Source: Peronospora farinosa
Lineage: Eukaryota; Oomycota; Peronosporomycetes; Peronosporales; Peronosporaceae
NCBI GenBank assembly: GCA_947646735.1
Contig: CANTFK010000289.1
Location: forward strand, 124,001 to 188,000
DNA: 64,000 bases
Direction of reading: 5' to 3'
The notes below the pieces were generated by a model that was not told where the DNA came from, did no database searches, and saw only the letters and a list, made by a program, of their open reading frames with translations. Shown here one piece after another: positions 1-10,735 of the stretch (within the stretch, counting starts at the first letter, position 1; each line of letters begins with the position of its first letter). A program made the position numbers and the translations under genes.

Positions 1-104
1 TGTATAAGATTCGGATGTCTGAAGGACTGGGCACCATCATCAACACGCCAGACCTCAAGGGAGTGACGCAGGCACTTTCTCCTGCCAAAAAAGTCGAGAA
101 TTAG
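1..104 (+). CDS. Gene X, upstream copy: 3' end of last exon (partial)
   Basis: The window opens inside a codon. The frame reads LYKIRMSEGLGTIINTPDLK and on to a TAG stop at 102-104. The same residues form the end of the second copy at 4530-4633, where upstream exons with plausible introns can be seen. I do not recognise the family. The C-terminus is basic (AKKVEN). With only the tail visible I cannot say whether this copy is functional. Its 3' flank is also duplicated (see 1-410), so the gene was copied with its downstream DNA. A pseudogene fragment is the main alternative. Confidence 0.45.
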   Translation, partial: YKIRMSEGLGTIINTPDLKGVTQALSPAKKVEN

Positions 105-410
105 TTGATGTTAGTACAAATGGAGCATGCCGGAAAAAATATAGTAATGACTTTTTTCTTATTATGTGTTTACAAATTCTTTACGTTGATTCGTTGTACT
201 GCAATGTCGGATTGATCAACAAATGGGTCAGAATGAACGTGTCGCCGTCAAGCAGCAGCACCAGCAGTAGATTAAGAAGTACTAGATTAGAAAGTCCAAA
301 ATTCATAGAAAAGACATGACGTTGTAATTTTCTTTTTCGTAATGTGTTTTGATTTAGTTTAATAAAATAATCAGGTAAAAAAGGTGAAAAATAAATAACG
401 CCTCCTTAAT
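1..410 (+). repeat. Near-identical direct duplication, copy 1 (partner 4530-4939)
   Basis: Positions 1-410 match 4530-4939 almost base for base (offset 4529); I saw one difference, in the A-rich stretch near 380. The block covers the gene X terminal exon and about 300 bp of AT-rich 3' flank. Both copies end at the same CTCCTTAATT, after which they diverge. The copy may extend upstream of the window. Near identity means a recent duplication, ongoing gene conversion, or an assembly effect. Confidence 0.9.
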
Positions 411-2214
411 TACTGCCTCTTTTTGGGAGTAATACAATTGCAGAATAGTCTACAGTAGTATTGCTGATCAACTTCGTGTGTAAGAAAGACCTGTTTACTT
501 GATGGTTCGAATGGAAGTAAATTAAGCTTGCAAATTATGTCAAATATGCAATGGTAAGTCATCATTATCCTGGTCGGGTTGGGGTAATGCCCTCCCGGAA
601 GGCTTGAGCTAGCTAAATGGTAGCTCAACTTTTGGACGGATACTTCCGCGGCATCCGTTAGTTTTGGACGGTCCTTTCTCTCTACACACCTCTCTCTTGC
701 CGCTCTCACCCCCAGCCGCCAGTCAAGCCGCCACGATGTACGCCGCCACGATGTACGCCGCCACGATGTACGCCGCCACGATGTACGCCGCCACGATGTA
801 TGCCGCCACGCCCGAAGTCCCGAAGTCCCTTCATCTCCGCTTAGGTACGCTCGCGTAATCCTTTGTTCCCGGTGCAAGCAACAAGAGACCCTCCCTGGGT
901 AGGACCTGTTGACATACTAGACATCCAAGGGATTTAAGCAAGAAACCTACCGCTGGACAACGCCATCGACGGGCCCCATACCTGTACTTCTTCGCCTGTG
1001 TGCAACGGATCGTGCAGCCTGGACGGCCTTCAGCGTGGCGCTTATAGCGCGCGCCGCTTAATGGACCCTGGCGAGGGTAGAGAGAAATGTAGAGAAGAGA
1101 GATAAGCCGACGCATGCGGAAGTTGAGCCACTGTGGTGGCAAGACGGCTCGCGTAACGCGTTTACATACATACATACAAGTCATTATTTTCTTCCCCTAG
1201 TTCCAATCTTCTGGAAACCACTTGAGGAAGAGATCGCGTACAGTCTGCAACTGCAACAACATATGAGCCATGGCAATAGCTTTGATAGCAGATGGTATCT
1301 CGCCATCCATTACACATCGCAGTGCGTTGTATCTCATACAATCGCAGTGGCTTGCATCAATATACTTGTTAAGCTCGTGAAGGAAAAGCATACCCTGGAT
1401 ACATAGTGTAGAAAGTAGGTCACTTAAATTAATCAAGTTACAAATGTTAGTATGCACGGTTTTACGGCTTCCTTCTGGCGCACGCGTCCGCATGGGTCAG
1501 CGTTTACGATCTGATGGCGATATGTAAAAGACGCTCTGATCACCAAGCTATGCGGACAAAATCGATCAAATGTAAAAGTGCAAAATCGGAGTATAATGAA
1601 AAGTATGGTATCTGTTGTTGTAGAATGCCCTGTCAGACCAAAAGTGGTGACGAAGACAGGGAGTCGCTGAGAGTGGGTACCAGCGATCGGCTCAACGCTA
1701 ACGCCGCTCTAATAACTAGCCATAGCTTCCGTGAATCTGGACGAGTAATTAAGACTGCTTTGGGTCCTCTCAGAGAGAGGCATGTGATTTCTTGGACATA
1801 TTACAATGACTATCGTAAAAGTTATTACATGCTTTTCGAAAGAGCTATCGAGTCGGTTGTTTCTTTGCCTTGAAGTAATAGTAGGGTAGTGTTATGTTGC
1901 TCGCTCCCTCTGGTCGAGCAACGATTCAAATCATTGACCTCCTCATGGAAGATAAATCTCGGCTTATCTATGCTAATATTTGTCCTGCTTGTCTTCGTAG
2001 CACATCATCTTGATGGGAAAGTGATGAAGCGAATTCATGGTCTGAACTTAAACATAAAATTGCAGCGGCAATTTCAGCAGAAATATTCTCCGGACGCAAC
2101 TCACGACTCCTGCTGCGAGGTTGTCAATTTTGAACAAGTGCACACTCGAGGGGATCCTTGTCATTCTTTAATATCGCAGGTTAATCTCACTCCGACTGTC
2201 CATTCGTCTCGACC
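411..2214. other. Gene-poor spacer upstream of the thioesterase gene
   Basis: No gene is confidently supported here. The best candidate is a 98-codon ORF at 1197-1493 (minus) whose second half (MRYNALRCVMDGEIPSAIKA region, ending FPEDWN) looks protein-like, but it has no recognisable family and may be a pseudogene. Plus-strand ORFs at 1514-1873 and 1889-2254 have unconvincing composition. The segment from about 404 begins with sequence matching, in reverse, the small fold-back insertion at 4933-5001, so transposon DNA starts there. A 15-bp minisatellite lies at 727-810. Confidence 0.5.
727..810 (+). repeat. 15-bp minisatellite, about 5.6 units
   Basis: The unit GCCGCCACGATGTAC is repeated head to tail; the fifth unit ends in T instead of C and the last is partial. 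In one frame it encodes (MYAAT)n inside a 64-codon ORF at 664-858. Each unit contains the start-like context GCCGCCACGATG. I see no evidence that the ORF is real. Confidence 0.9.
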
Positions 2215-3339
2215 ATGTTATCGATTCGTGCACTTCTTATCACTACCGCTATAGTCGTCGGGTCGGCTTGTACCAACGTAGCTGCTGCTACCACCAAGTT
2301 GCCCGTATTCTTCTTCCACGGTGCCACGGGAAACGCGACCAACGGCGGCCTAATTGGAGCCAGCTTGACTGCCGAAGGACGCACGTACACCGCACTCAAC
2401 TTTTGTTCGAATGCGTGCTCCGTCCGCACGGCCCTCTCTACGCAGGCGCAAATGGCCATCAAGCAAGTGCGCGACATCATCACCAAGGACACTGCCACGT
2501 ACGCCAACGGCTACCACTTTTTGTCTCACTCACAAGGCGCTTCCGTTGCTCGTGGTGTGATCGAGGAAATGGACGATCACAATGTGCACTCGTTCATCAG
2601 TTTGGCTGGTGATGGTAACGGCAACTTCTTTGGTCCTCAGACGTCCGATGACGTGCCTCTTCAGGTTTTGCTAAAAGCTTTGGGGCCTTTTGCTATCGAT
2701 AAGACCGACTTTGACTTCGCCAAGTACGAGGCCAACCCCGCCACGTGGAAAGGCAAGTTCCAGCGTGACCTGATTGAGCTAGTGACCACGAATAAGGAAC
2801 TGCAGAGCAAGAGCTCTATCACCAACATCATAAATCCTCCTCTTGACAATACTGCGCTTACTAACTGGCTGAACATTAATCCGTTCCTTCCGAAGGTAAA
2901 CAACCTCCAGGACTGCGGCATTGACGCCACCTGCACGGCTGACCAGAAGCGTCGTAAGGCCAACTTTGTCAAGCTCAAAGCCGCTCACTTCTTCGCCTCG
3001 CCTCAGGACGATATCCAGTCCCCGTGGCAGAGCTGTTTACTGGGCAAGTACTCGACCGTTTCCACGGTGGATCAAGTTGAGACCGAGTTCCCCAACTTTA
3101 AAATTATCGCCATGAGGGGCACTGTGGAGTACACGAAAGATCTATACGGTTTAAAGACACTGGACCATGCCGGTGGCCTCCATATCCACGAGGTAGCTAA
3201 CGTTCCGCACAACTGCTGGCTGTTCGACTACACCTCACTGGCCACGGGCATTGCATGCAAACACGCCCCAGTGTACGACACTGAAGTCTACCCTCTCCTT
3301 GGCAGAACGCCAGGGCAAACCAAATATAATCCAAATTAA
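2215..3339 (+). CDS. Secreted palmitoyl-protein thioesterase-like alpha/beta hydrolase
   Basis: Single-exon gene of 374 codons. The first 25 or so residues (MLSIRALLITTAIVVGSACT) form a signal peptide with likely cleavage near VAAAT. The mature start KLPVFFFHGATG is the oxyanion strand-loop of lipase-like hydrolases. The nucleophile elbow is S-H-S-Q-G with Ser106; the usual first Gly of G-x-S-x-G is Ser here, which resembles PPT1-type elbows. The C-terminal DHAGGLHIHEVANVPH segment is where the catalytic His is expected. Family role: hydrolysis of thioester- or ester-linked acyl groups; in oomycetes such proteins are usually secreted. The ATG at 2215 is chosen because the signal peptide begins there. 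A decayed copy of the 3' third lies at 56810-57220. The true substrate is unknown. Confidence 0.85.
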   Translation: MLSIRALLITTAIVVGSACTNVAAATTKLPVFFFHGATGNATNGGLIGASLTAEGRTYTALNFCSNACSVRTALSTQAQMAIKQVRDIITKDTATYANGYHFLSHSQGASVARGVIEEMDDHNVHSFISLAGDGNGNFFGPQTSDDVPLQVLLKALGPFAIDKTDFDFAKYEANPATWKGKFQRDLIELVTTNKELQSKSSITNIINPPLDNTALTNWLNINPFLPKVNNLQDCGIDATCTADQKRRKANFVKLKAAHFFASPQDDIQSPWQSCLLGKYSTVSTVDQVETEFPNFKIIAMRGTVEYTKDLYGLKTLDHAGGLHIHEVANVPHNCWLFDYTSLATGIACKHAPVYDTEVYPLLGRTPGQTKYNPN

Positions 3340-4027
3340 AGTCAAAGGATTAAAAAGAAAATAATGCAACAGGTCGCGTTTTTATCAGTCCTCGCTTGGT
3401 AGCAGCAATAACCGGCTTCAATTAGTATAAAAACAATACGCACCATTTGAAGAGAAATCTCAAGCTCTTGCAACGACGCTTCGGTATATACACAATTTCA
3501 TTCATGAGGCAATGCATCTTCACGGCAAGACGTCACTTATCCATGTGACGAAGCAGCCGAATACATCTCTTTGTTAATTCAAAATCTAGCCTAGCTCTAA
3601 ATTTTAAGATGACTTTATTTTTGATGCTGCAGAGGCGTGTAGCTCTATGTTAAAGCGCATAAACTTTCCAATGCCAAATTTGGCAATTTGGGTCGGCGAC
3701 TCGGTAACAAATGTGCAAATGGCGCTTTATTGTGCTGTGTGTGTGGAACTTACATTCCGTGCTATTGTGTAATGTTCATGTTTTTGTGTTTGTATAACCA
3801 GTGGAAAAACTTTAATACTCGATCCTGGCAAATCTGAGCAGTGTGGTAGTGCACCATGTGGACGGCCACTTGACTGCTAAAGCAAAAAATCAAATTGCGT
3901 TTCTCGCGTCTAAGGAAGACGAGAGCGACACATCATCTAAGTACGGTGAGAGCTAAGTCATTCATGGCGATTTTTCCTTCCTCTCAGTTGAATTTATTAT
4001 TTTCGCACTTTCATGGATTTTCCTCAG
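3340..4027. other. Intergenic region, 3' flank of thioesterase gene
   Basis: AT-rich. The first 170 bp or so are the thioesterase 3' flank, recognisable because a diverged copy lies beside the relic at 57020-57215. Near 3895-4027 a short ORF precedes a polypyrimidine-AG (TTTTTCCTCAG ending at 4027) that looks like a splice acceptor for gene X. Nothing else is recognised. Confidence 0.5.
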
Positions 4028-4633
4028 GCCCCGAAACTACTTTGGTGCTGCAGAATGTTACTACCAGCGAGCTTTGGGAGCAGGTGCAGGAGAGTGGATT
4101 ATCTCTTCAGGAGACTGACTAAACATGCATACTTGTGCAAAGCTTTGGCCACACTTCCCAAGGATTCGCCAAGTGCTGAATTGAGCAAGCTTTTTGAGTC
4201 TATATTTCCTGAGCAAAGGCTGTACGCTGGCCCACTCCAAGAGGTCGGAAGCATTCAAGAAGTAAATTTAATCCTTTTGCGATTTTTACAAATTCGATAC
4301 ACGACCAATATATTAGAGGGATCGTGCTGAATGGCTCACTTGTTAGTTCAATCGCACTTTCGATGCTGCTCGTTGCGAAGACGTATTCAAGGTATGTTTT
4401 AGTACATATGCATAGTGCATCGATAAGCTTGTTCTTCATATTCATGCGCACAATAGGCTTTTCAGGGTCGAATTTGGAAGGATCTGATTTACAGCTGCTG
4501 CCTCAATGTTGTCGAAAATGGAGTCAAGCTGTATAAGATTCGGATGTCTGAAGGACTGGGCACCATCATCAACACGCCAGACCTCAAGGGAGTGACGCAG
4601 GCACTTTCTCCTGCCAAAAAAGTCGAGAATTAG
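4028..4633 (+). pseudogene. Gene X, downstream copy: 3' exons, possibly frame-damaged
   Basis: A reading frame runs from about 4105 through RRLTKHAYLCKALATLPKDS to GSIQE at about 4263. It then plausibly splices (donor GTAAAT, acceptor TTGTTAG) to FNRTFDAARCEDVFK, and again (donor GTATGT at about 4392, acceptor TTTTCAG at about 4467) to GRIWKDLIYSCC and on to KKVEN and stop TAG at 4631-4633. Upstream, three frames each look partly coding (for example YFGAAECYYQRAL, TPR-like) and no single frame joins to RRLTKHAY, so a frameshift or missed intron lies near 4100. The family is not recognised. No signal peptide is visible, so the RRLT string is not treated as an RXLR effector motif. The last exon is duplicated at 1-104. 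Confidence 0.4.
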
Positions 4634-4939
4634 TTGATGTTAGTACAAATGGAGCATGCCGGAAAAAATATAGTAATGACTTTTTTCTTATTATGTGTTT
4701 ACAAATTCTTTACGTTGATTCGTTGTACTGCAATGTCGGATTGATCAACAAATGGGTCAGAATGAACGTGTCGCCGTCAAGCAGCAGCACCAGCAGTAGA
4801 TTAAGAAGTACTAGATTAGAAAGTCCAAAATTCATAGAAAAGACATGACGTTGTAATTTTCTTTTTCGTAATGTGTTTTGATTTAGTTTAATAAAATAAT
4901 CAGGTAAAAATAGTGAAAAATAAATAACGCCTCCTTAAT
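4530..4939 (+). repeat. Near-identical direct duplication, copy 2 (partner 1-410)
   Basis: See the copy at 1-410. The thioesterase gene lies between the two copies, so the arrangement is X-tail, thioesterase, X. This fits unequal exchange or segmental duplication of an X + thioesterase unit, and the relic at 56.8 kb fits a further unit. Confidence 0.9.
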
Positions 4940-5001
4940 TTTTAGAAGTAATACAAATATACTGTAATTGTATTAGTCCCAAAAAGAGGCAATTATTAAG
5001 G
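4933..5001. mobile_element. Short fold-back insertion (MITE-like)
   Basis: The segment starts CCTTAATT and ends AATTATTAAGG, so its ends are inverted. Inside, AATACAA and TTGTATT form another 7-bp inverted pair. Its reverse complement matches the sequence that follows the other copy of the duplication (404 to about 440: CCTTAATTACTGCCTCTTTT) over about 36 bp. Both duplicates therefore carry the same terminal sequence at the same site in opposite orientation. Probably a small TIR element; no transposase is seen. Confidence 0.4.
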
Positions 5002-5010
5002 TACTGTAAT

Positions 5011-5643
5011 TGTAACGAGGTTACACGACGGTTGTAAGATTATACCGAAAGTACATTACAGATGGATTTATTATATTGCATACAGTATTATGCATTCTTA
5101 GTTATCGATCCTTTTAAAAGGGGGGTTATAGATGAGTGATATTATAAGGTATTATGTTATGCCTCATACTATCGGTATCAGTTTCATGATTGATACAGTA
5201 GTACTAAGTACAACATACACTGATAATTGGATGATTCCATATCCAAATAACAGACGATGGCATACTATAATTTCTTTAATAGTAATCAATCTAGTGTAGG
5301 GTCTTTAGAGTAGGATTAATCATAAAATCTTAATGCATAGATAAAATTAGTTCTCATTTCGGTATTGGCTTGTTTCTCTTATGCACTTCACGCGTTGGTT
5401 CATTTAACCTTTTAAGCTTCTATCTTGTTCTTGCACTCTGTGCGTTGGTTATCTGAGCCTTAAGCTATTGCATGTAGACCAAATGTCCCTTTTAGTTCCT
5501 TACAACAGGGTGACTTCTTGGTCGCTTAATCAGTTCCTTAGCACTAAGTGGCTTTTAGCCGTAAATTTATTTAGCCTATAGAACTACAAGGCTTTCAGCC
5601 ATTAAATCTTCCTCTGACTTTAAAGCTGTGTAGCTCCGCTACA
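5011..5643 (+). repeat. A1 5' LTR
   Basis: Starts TGTAACGAGGTTACAC (a GTAAC/GTTAC inverted pair at the tip) and ends GCTACA. It is followed by GGTAGCACTT, a probable primer-binding site also seen just inside element C. Similar to the A2 5' LTR (34394-34945), which lacks about 85 bp near its start. Confidence 0.8.
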
Positions 5644-5699
5644 GGTAGCACTTGTAGTCAGTCTTACCCCTGAGTTTCTAAGACTGACCCTCTGTGAGG

Positions 5700-6594
5700 A
5701 TGGAGAATTATAATCAACTCTCTGAGGCGCAACGACTCAAGCTAGATAAATTATATGCACTCGTTGGGCCCGATCAAATCGAGGTTCTTTTGGCCCAAGG
5801 CCCGGAGGTCCTCAATACTCACCTTGAAGCCTTCATGCGTGATGAAGAAACGCTACTCGGGCAGGCCCACGACCAGGCAGCGTCAGCTGCGCCAACGCAA
5901 TACATCCCAGTGCCTGTGCCCGATCCAGAGACAAAGACTCGCTTTCTTGTTTTAAAAGCTAAAACCTTTGAAGGGAAGGAGGGAGAAAATCTTCTCCTCT
6001 GGATTCGAGAAGTTGAAATGGCAATGGATGCCGCCATGCTTGTGTCAACTAAGCAACGAGTTGGCCTGGCCATTTCTAAGCTCGTCGGAAGAGCTAGAGA
6101 GTGGGCTCTAACGAGCGATGTCTCTGTAAACGCTGCAATTTCCACATGGGAAATGCTAAAAAGCAATTAACTTGCGTGTTTGCACCGCCTAATCAGGCTT
6201 ACTCGTGTGCGCTCACGCTTCTTAGCTACCCGACAGGGTAAGAAAGAATTGTCGGACTATGTCCAAGAGTTGAGAGCTTTCATTGCTGCATAGCAGCAGG
6301 ACCCTCTGGTAGGGAAAGTCCGAGTAACCATTTTCGTGGAAGGACTTCGTACTGGGGTAGCCAGGACAGAAGTTTTTCGTGTCGAACCTTTGACTTTCGA
6401 AGAGGCAGTGAGAATAGCGTTTAACGCTGAGTTCAAATTCAAATTTGCTCGCTATGGTCTACCATATTATGATTCAAATGCCTCTGATAGGGCCGAGCCC
6501 ATGGACCTCAGCCATGCTGAAGAAGCTGAGCTTCAAGCTGCAGAGCAGCAAGGTAACATCCGTAGATGTTACATACTAGGCACCTCCGCCTAGC
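5700..6594 (+). pseudogene. A1 gag (capsid), frameshifted
   Basis: ATG at 5700 opens [13 protein letters not shown] and runs to a TAA at 6168-6170. The capsid core is recognisable ([20 protein letters not shown], then [11 protein letters not shown]). Gag continues in another frame (RSRFLATRQGKKELSDYVQE, later VEGLRTGVARTEVFRVEPLT) and is crossed by a TAG at 6291-6293. The TAA, the frame change and the TAG all recur in A2 and A3, so they predate the spread of these copies. The Gag function would be particle assembly; this copy cannot make full-length Gag without recoding. Confidence 0.8.
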
Positions 6595-6849
6595 TGTCCG
6601 TTGCGAAAGCGACGTTCAAATCGGTAGAGCTGGAACCCTTCTCCTAGCCAAAAGGCAAGCACGGCAGGGGAAAACGTCAGATCCCAGTAGGCGCGGGGCG
6701 CCCTACTGGGAAAAAACTAAGTCCTGTCGAACCTCTAGGAGGTAGAGATGATCAGGGCTTAGCTCCAGGTGGTTCTGTGGAAGCTTCCATGGAACAGATA
6801 TCTAAGCCAGGCTTGTTGTTTGTGTCGGCGACTGTTAAAGGCTTCAAAA

Positions 6850-7230
6850 AGCCATGGTCAATTTAACTGACTTAGGGGCGTCGGGTAATTATGTCCGACG
6901 TTGTTCCCTTGAAGGGAGTTAGCTGTATCCTGAGGCGCTAGATGCGCAAGATGGATACAGTACAACCTTTTTTCCGCGACAGTTGTACGTGTTACCGTTC
7001 CTAAAGTTCCGTTAAACTTAGGTGTGAAGTTCTTAGACTTCAAAGCGTTGAGCGTTGTCTTGTCCTAGATTTGGACCCGAGATATGATCTCATTCTTGGT
7101 ATGGCCTGGATGGAACGCCATGAGCCGTGGATCGATTGGAGATCCAAAACCTTAGGCGCCACGCGCGATGTACCTAGAAAAGCTTTGGTGAGTCATGAAC
7201 CCACCTTCGCTAAGTAACAGAAGCGCTATT
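6850..7230 (+). pseudogene. A1 protease region, degenerate
   Basis: LTDLGASGNYVRR (about 6863-6900) is a decayed retropepsin active-site segment (normally D-S/T-G-A-S; Leu stands where Ser/Thr is expected). The distal flap region is clear: LDPRYDLILGMAWMERHEPW at about 7073-7132. Stops separate the two parts. A3 keeps this region in a better frame (53785-54180, minus). Confidence 0.7.
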
Positions 7231-7252
7231 AGTGCGAGCCAATAAATGAGTA

Positions 7253-7915
7253 ATGGATATTGGAGTGTCTGAGGTGATAAAGTCCAACGTCAACAACAAT
7301 AGTGTCGAGCATAGCTCAGTGACACTTAGTGAAACGGTACGTACTCCTTTGAGTGAAACTCATAGTAATATTGAGACACTGGTTGTCGGTAACGAAATAG
7401 GCTCTTGTATAGAGCAAGTTAAGGTCGTAGACCTTGTTATTGATGTCACATATGACGATGGCTCACTGAACCTCGGTAATGACATCGGCTCACGTATAGA
7501 GCAAGTTAAGTTCGATGACTTTATTAGTGATAGTGGATATAATAGCGATCAACTGGATGTCGGTAATGACATCAGCTTTCGTATTGAGCAAGTTAAGGTC
7601 AATAACTATATTAGTGATAGTGGCTATAATAGCGATCTACTGGATGTTGGTAATGACATCAGCTCTCGTATTGAGCAAGTTAAGGTCAATGACGTGGTTA
7701 GTGATGTCACCTGCGATAGTGACTCAATGTATGTCTTTAATGACATCATCACTCGTATAAGGCAGTTTAAGGTCGAAGAATTTATCGACCTTGGGAATGA
7801 TGATATCCCAAGTACTTCAAAAGGTACGGTCTCGTCAATGAGACGGCAGCGTCCTCAGATGGCGGTTGCGGGACGCAAGGCGTCTGTTTTATCACGTAGT
7901 GATGTCGTTGACTAG
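7253..7915 (+). CDS. A1 protease-RT spacer ORF with 29-residue tandem repeats
   Basis: Open frame of 220 codons between protease and RT. From about 7460 it holds about four tandem units of 87 bp with the pattern [13 protein letters not shown] followed by [12 protein letters not shown]; the outer units are more diverged. The residues are acidic and polar with a hydrophobic heptad-like spacing. The A2 copy (36551-37213) has the same number of units with scattered changes. I know no family for it. Element C has a different short repeat (GISPQ) at the same position of pol, so this spacer seems prone to repeat growth. A linker in the Gag-Pol polyprotein is the simplest view. Confidence 0.6.
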   Translation: MDIGVSEVIKSNVNNNSVEHSSVTLSETVRTPLSETHSNIETLVVGNEIGSCIEQVKVVDLVIDVTYDDGSLNLGNDIGSRIEQVKFDDFISDSGYNSDQLDVGNDISFRIEQVKVNNYISDSGYNSDLLDVGNDISSRIEQVKVNDVVSDVTCDSDSMYVFNDIITRIRQFKVEEFIDLGNDDIPSTSKGTVSSMRRQRPQMAVAGRKASVLSRSDVVD

Positions 7916-8199
7916 TTTTATACCCTGGTCAACGGGGTGATGTAGATGGTGAAGTTAACCTTGAGGCCTTCCCATCACTAAATGCTCTCTTAGAGATAGA
8001 CGAAATGTATGTGGATGAATTTCATTAAGCCTTGAAGGCTGGGAATCGATCCGATATGGTGGTCATTCGATCTGGCCTCGAGTTGAGCTCATCCTCGCTT
8101 GTCGATGAGGTAGTCTTTGAGGATACAAAGGCGGCACTAATTGCACGTTGTATCATCATCTATGTTGAAAGACCCTTCGGATACCTACTATCCTTTAGT

Positions 8200-9640
8200 T
8201 AAGGAATTTCAGGACGTGGTGTGTCACGATCCACCGTCAGTTCTACCGCCTGATAGAGGTGTACGTCATGGGATTGAATAGGTCCCTGGAACCAAATACT
8301 GCGTAACACGGCAGTGGCCTTTACCCAGAGAACAGTGTGACGTCATTGACGAGTTATTTCGTGCAAAGCACGCAGCGGGTAGGTGCGCGAGAGCAAATCT
8401 CCGCACTCGACACCCACTTTCTATGTTAAGAAAACGAATGGTAAATGGCGTAGCGTCCATGCTTATAATAAGCTCAAAGAAGACACTATACCTGCACAGA
8501 CGCCAATACCTAGAAAGTATTTTCTTCAGAACAATACCCAAGGGGTTGTACCATGTACAGTGCGCTCGACTTAGTCGATGGTTATTACCAATTGCTCATG
8601 CGGGCTAGCGATATTCCGCTTAATGCTGTTAGTACTCCGAAAGGTATGCTCTGGGAGTGGTTGGTGATGCCCCAGCGGCTGTCGAATGCTCCGGCTACGT
8701 TTAACCATTTGGTGACGCAATTGTTTCGACCCAATCGAAATTACGCACAGATGTGCTTTGATGACATTTTGTCCATAGTCATGCTGAACATGGGCGGCAT
8801 GATACCGAGAACCATATTGTTCATTTACGAGCAGTGCTCGAGTGCATGCGCACTAATAAGCTATATGCTAGTGCATCTAAGTGCATCTTCGGGGCCGAAT
8901 AGATTCCCTTTCTAGGGTGCTTCTTTGGGAATCGAGGCCTCCGAGCGGATCCCGCTAAGGTAAAATTCATAAATGAGTGGTCCGTTCCACAGTCTCAGAA
9001 GGACTTGCGTAAATGGCTTGGCCTTGCCAATTACTTACACAAGTACAGCGAAAATTACGCTGATATGGCTCTGCCATTATCCAACCTTCTAAAAAAGGAT
9101 GTGGAATGGTGTCGGCATGCCGAACATGAGGACGATTCCTCAAGCGGTGAAGGCAACCTTTTTCATGCTCCTATTTTGGCTATGCCAGACCCTGAAGACC
9201 ATTTAGCGTCGTCTGTGGCGCGTCGGATTTTGCCATTGGCAGTGCTCTGTTACAAACACATGATGAAGTACGTGTGCGTCTAATCGCCATTAAATCTCGT
9301 CAGCTGAAAGCTGCAGCAAAGAATATCCGGTTCATGACAAAGAGATACTTGCAATGAAGTATGCTTTCGTCAAAATTAGAGTTCATCTGCTGGGCTCGAT
9401 CTTTTTGCGATCTTTACCGATCATGCTTCTTTACGCACTGCAACTCAGTCTCTTCATCTCTCACAGATAATGGCCAGATGACTTTCATTCTTTGTTGAAT
9501 ATGAATTCGAGGTGATGTATATTCCGGTAAAGCAAAACGCTTTGGCTGATGCGTTTTCATGCAGACTATGAGCTTGCTCATGTTACGACGTTGTCGTCGT
9601 CGATCAATGATCTTATTTGTACGGCATATGCTTAAGACGA
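8200..9640 (+). pseudogene. A1 reverse transcriptase and RNase H, frameshifted
   Basis: RT blocks are readable in pieces: TPKGMLWEWLVMPQ, NAPATFNHLVTQLFRP, then the catalytic F-D-D at about 8757-8766. One T is missing just after FDDI compared with A2 (4 T instead of 5), which shifts the frame. The connection and RNase H follow (KWLGLANYLHKYSENYADMA at about 9011-9070, then PVHDKEILAMKYAF and a decayed YTDHASL-like part). Enzyme role: copying element RNA to DNA and removing the RNA strand. Not functional in this copy. Confidence 0.8.
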
Positions 9641-9799
9641 TCATTTTGTAGCGTTGCTACATGCCCTTGGCAGTGATGAGTTTAAAGACTCGGACACTAA
9701 ATTGTCGGCACGATTAGGTGCGAACCTTCATCGATATTCCATCGAACAGGGGCTATTATACCATTGTACGGATGCGATGGATTCTCCGCGTTTTGTGGT

Positions 9800-10735
9800 T
9801 CTTATGATGATATCGTATTCTCTATGAGGTACATGATATCGCCATCTGTGGTCATTTGGGTCGTGAAAAGACCTATGGTTCAGTATGCCAACGTTATTGG
9901 TGGCCCAAACTGTATAAATGGTTGATCGCATATGTGCGTACGTGTGAAACGTGTCAACGGGTGATACACTCGCTCCATTCGGCAGCGCCTTTGGATGTTT
10001 TGCCTATTCCCACTGGGTGCTGGGGGTCCATTAGTATGGACTTTGTATTTGGCCTACCGAAAGATTCGCGTGGCAATACGGGTATTGTGGTTTTGTTGAC
10101 CGTTTGAGCAAGATGACTTACTTAGCTGCTGAGACTCGATCGAGGGTGAAGGTACATCGGAGATGTTTATCGATCGAGTGTTTGGCCAACATGGCTTGCC
10201 AGTGGCAATTGTTTCTGACCGTGATCCTTGTTTTACGAGTAAGTTTTGGAAGTCCGTTTCCCAGAGGCTAGGAACCCGATTGAACATGTTCACAGCGGAT
10301 AATCCACAGACCGATGGTCAAACCGAACGTGTTAATCGCGTCGTTGAAGATATCCTCTGCATCTTGGTTGCTGAAATGCCTAAGCGTTGGAGCTCTATGC
10401 TCCCTGTTGTAGAGTTTGCACTCAATAACTCCGTGCACGCCTCTACCGGCTACACTCCGTTCTATGTGAATGGCCTTACACACCCACACGTTCCATTAAC
10501 GATCCTACCGAGTGGCTCAGGGATTAGTGGGGTAGAGGTTGTCGAACGGCTTGCTAATTTCAGCCTTATTACTGTTAAGAAGCAGGTGAACGCGTTTCTC
10601 GCGACGCAGTTGAATGTCTTACGACATGTGCGTGACGCAATGGCTTATAGCCAAGATCAACACAAAGAATATGCGGATGCTAAAGGCAGAAGCTGTATTT
10701 ATTGTTATGAGATCGGAGACCAAGTCTAACTAAAC
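9800..10735 (+). pseudogene. A1 integrase, zinc and core domains, frameshifted
   Basis: The zinc-binding part is seen as GHLGREKTYGSVCQRYWWP and YVRTCETCQR (H-H-C-C order). The core begins with SISMDFVFGLPKDSRG (first catalytic Asp). After a frame break it continues at 10163 with VIDRVFGQHGLP, VSDRDPCF (second Asp) and TDGQTERVNRVVED (Glu). The same gene in A2 is cut by element B immediately after KDSRG. Confidence 0.8.

Noticed and set aside
664..858. 64-codon ORF with MYAAT repeats as a small protein gene
   Set aside because: Open only because the 15-bp minisatellite lacks stops; the flanking residues are not protein-like.
1889..2254. ORF with a hydrophobic segment just before the thioesterase gene
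   Set aside because: It overlaps the thioesterase start, has no recognisable family, and the sequence is best read as promoter and 5' flank.
4013..4330. RRLT in a short ORF as an RXLR-type effector
   Set aside because: No signal peptide precedes it, and the frame looks like an internal exon of gene X followed by an intron.
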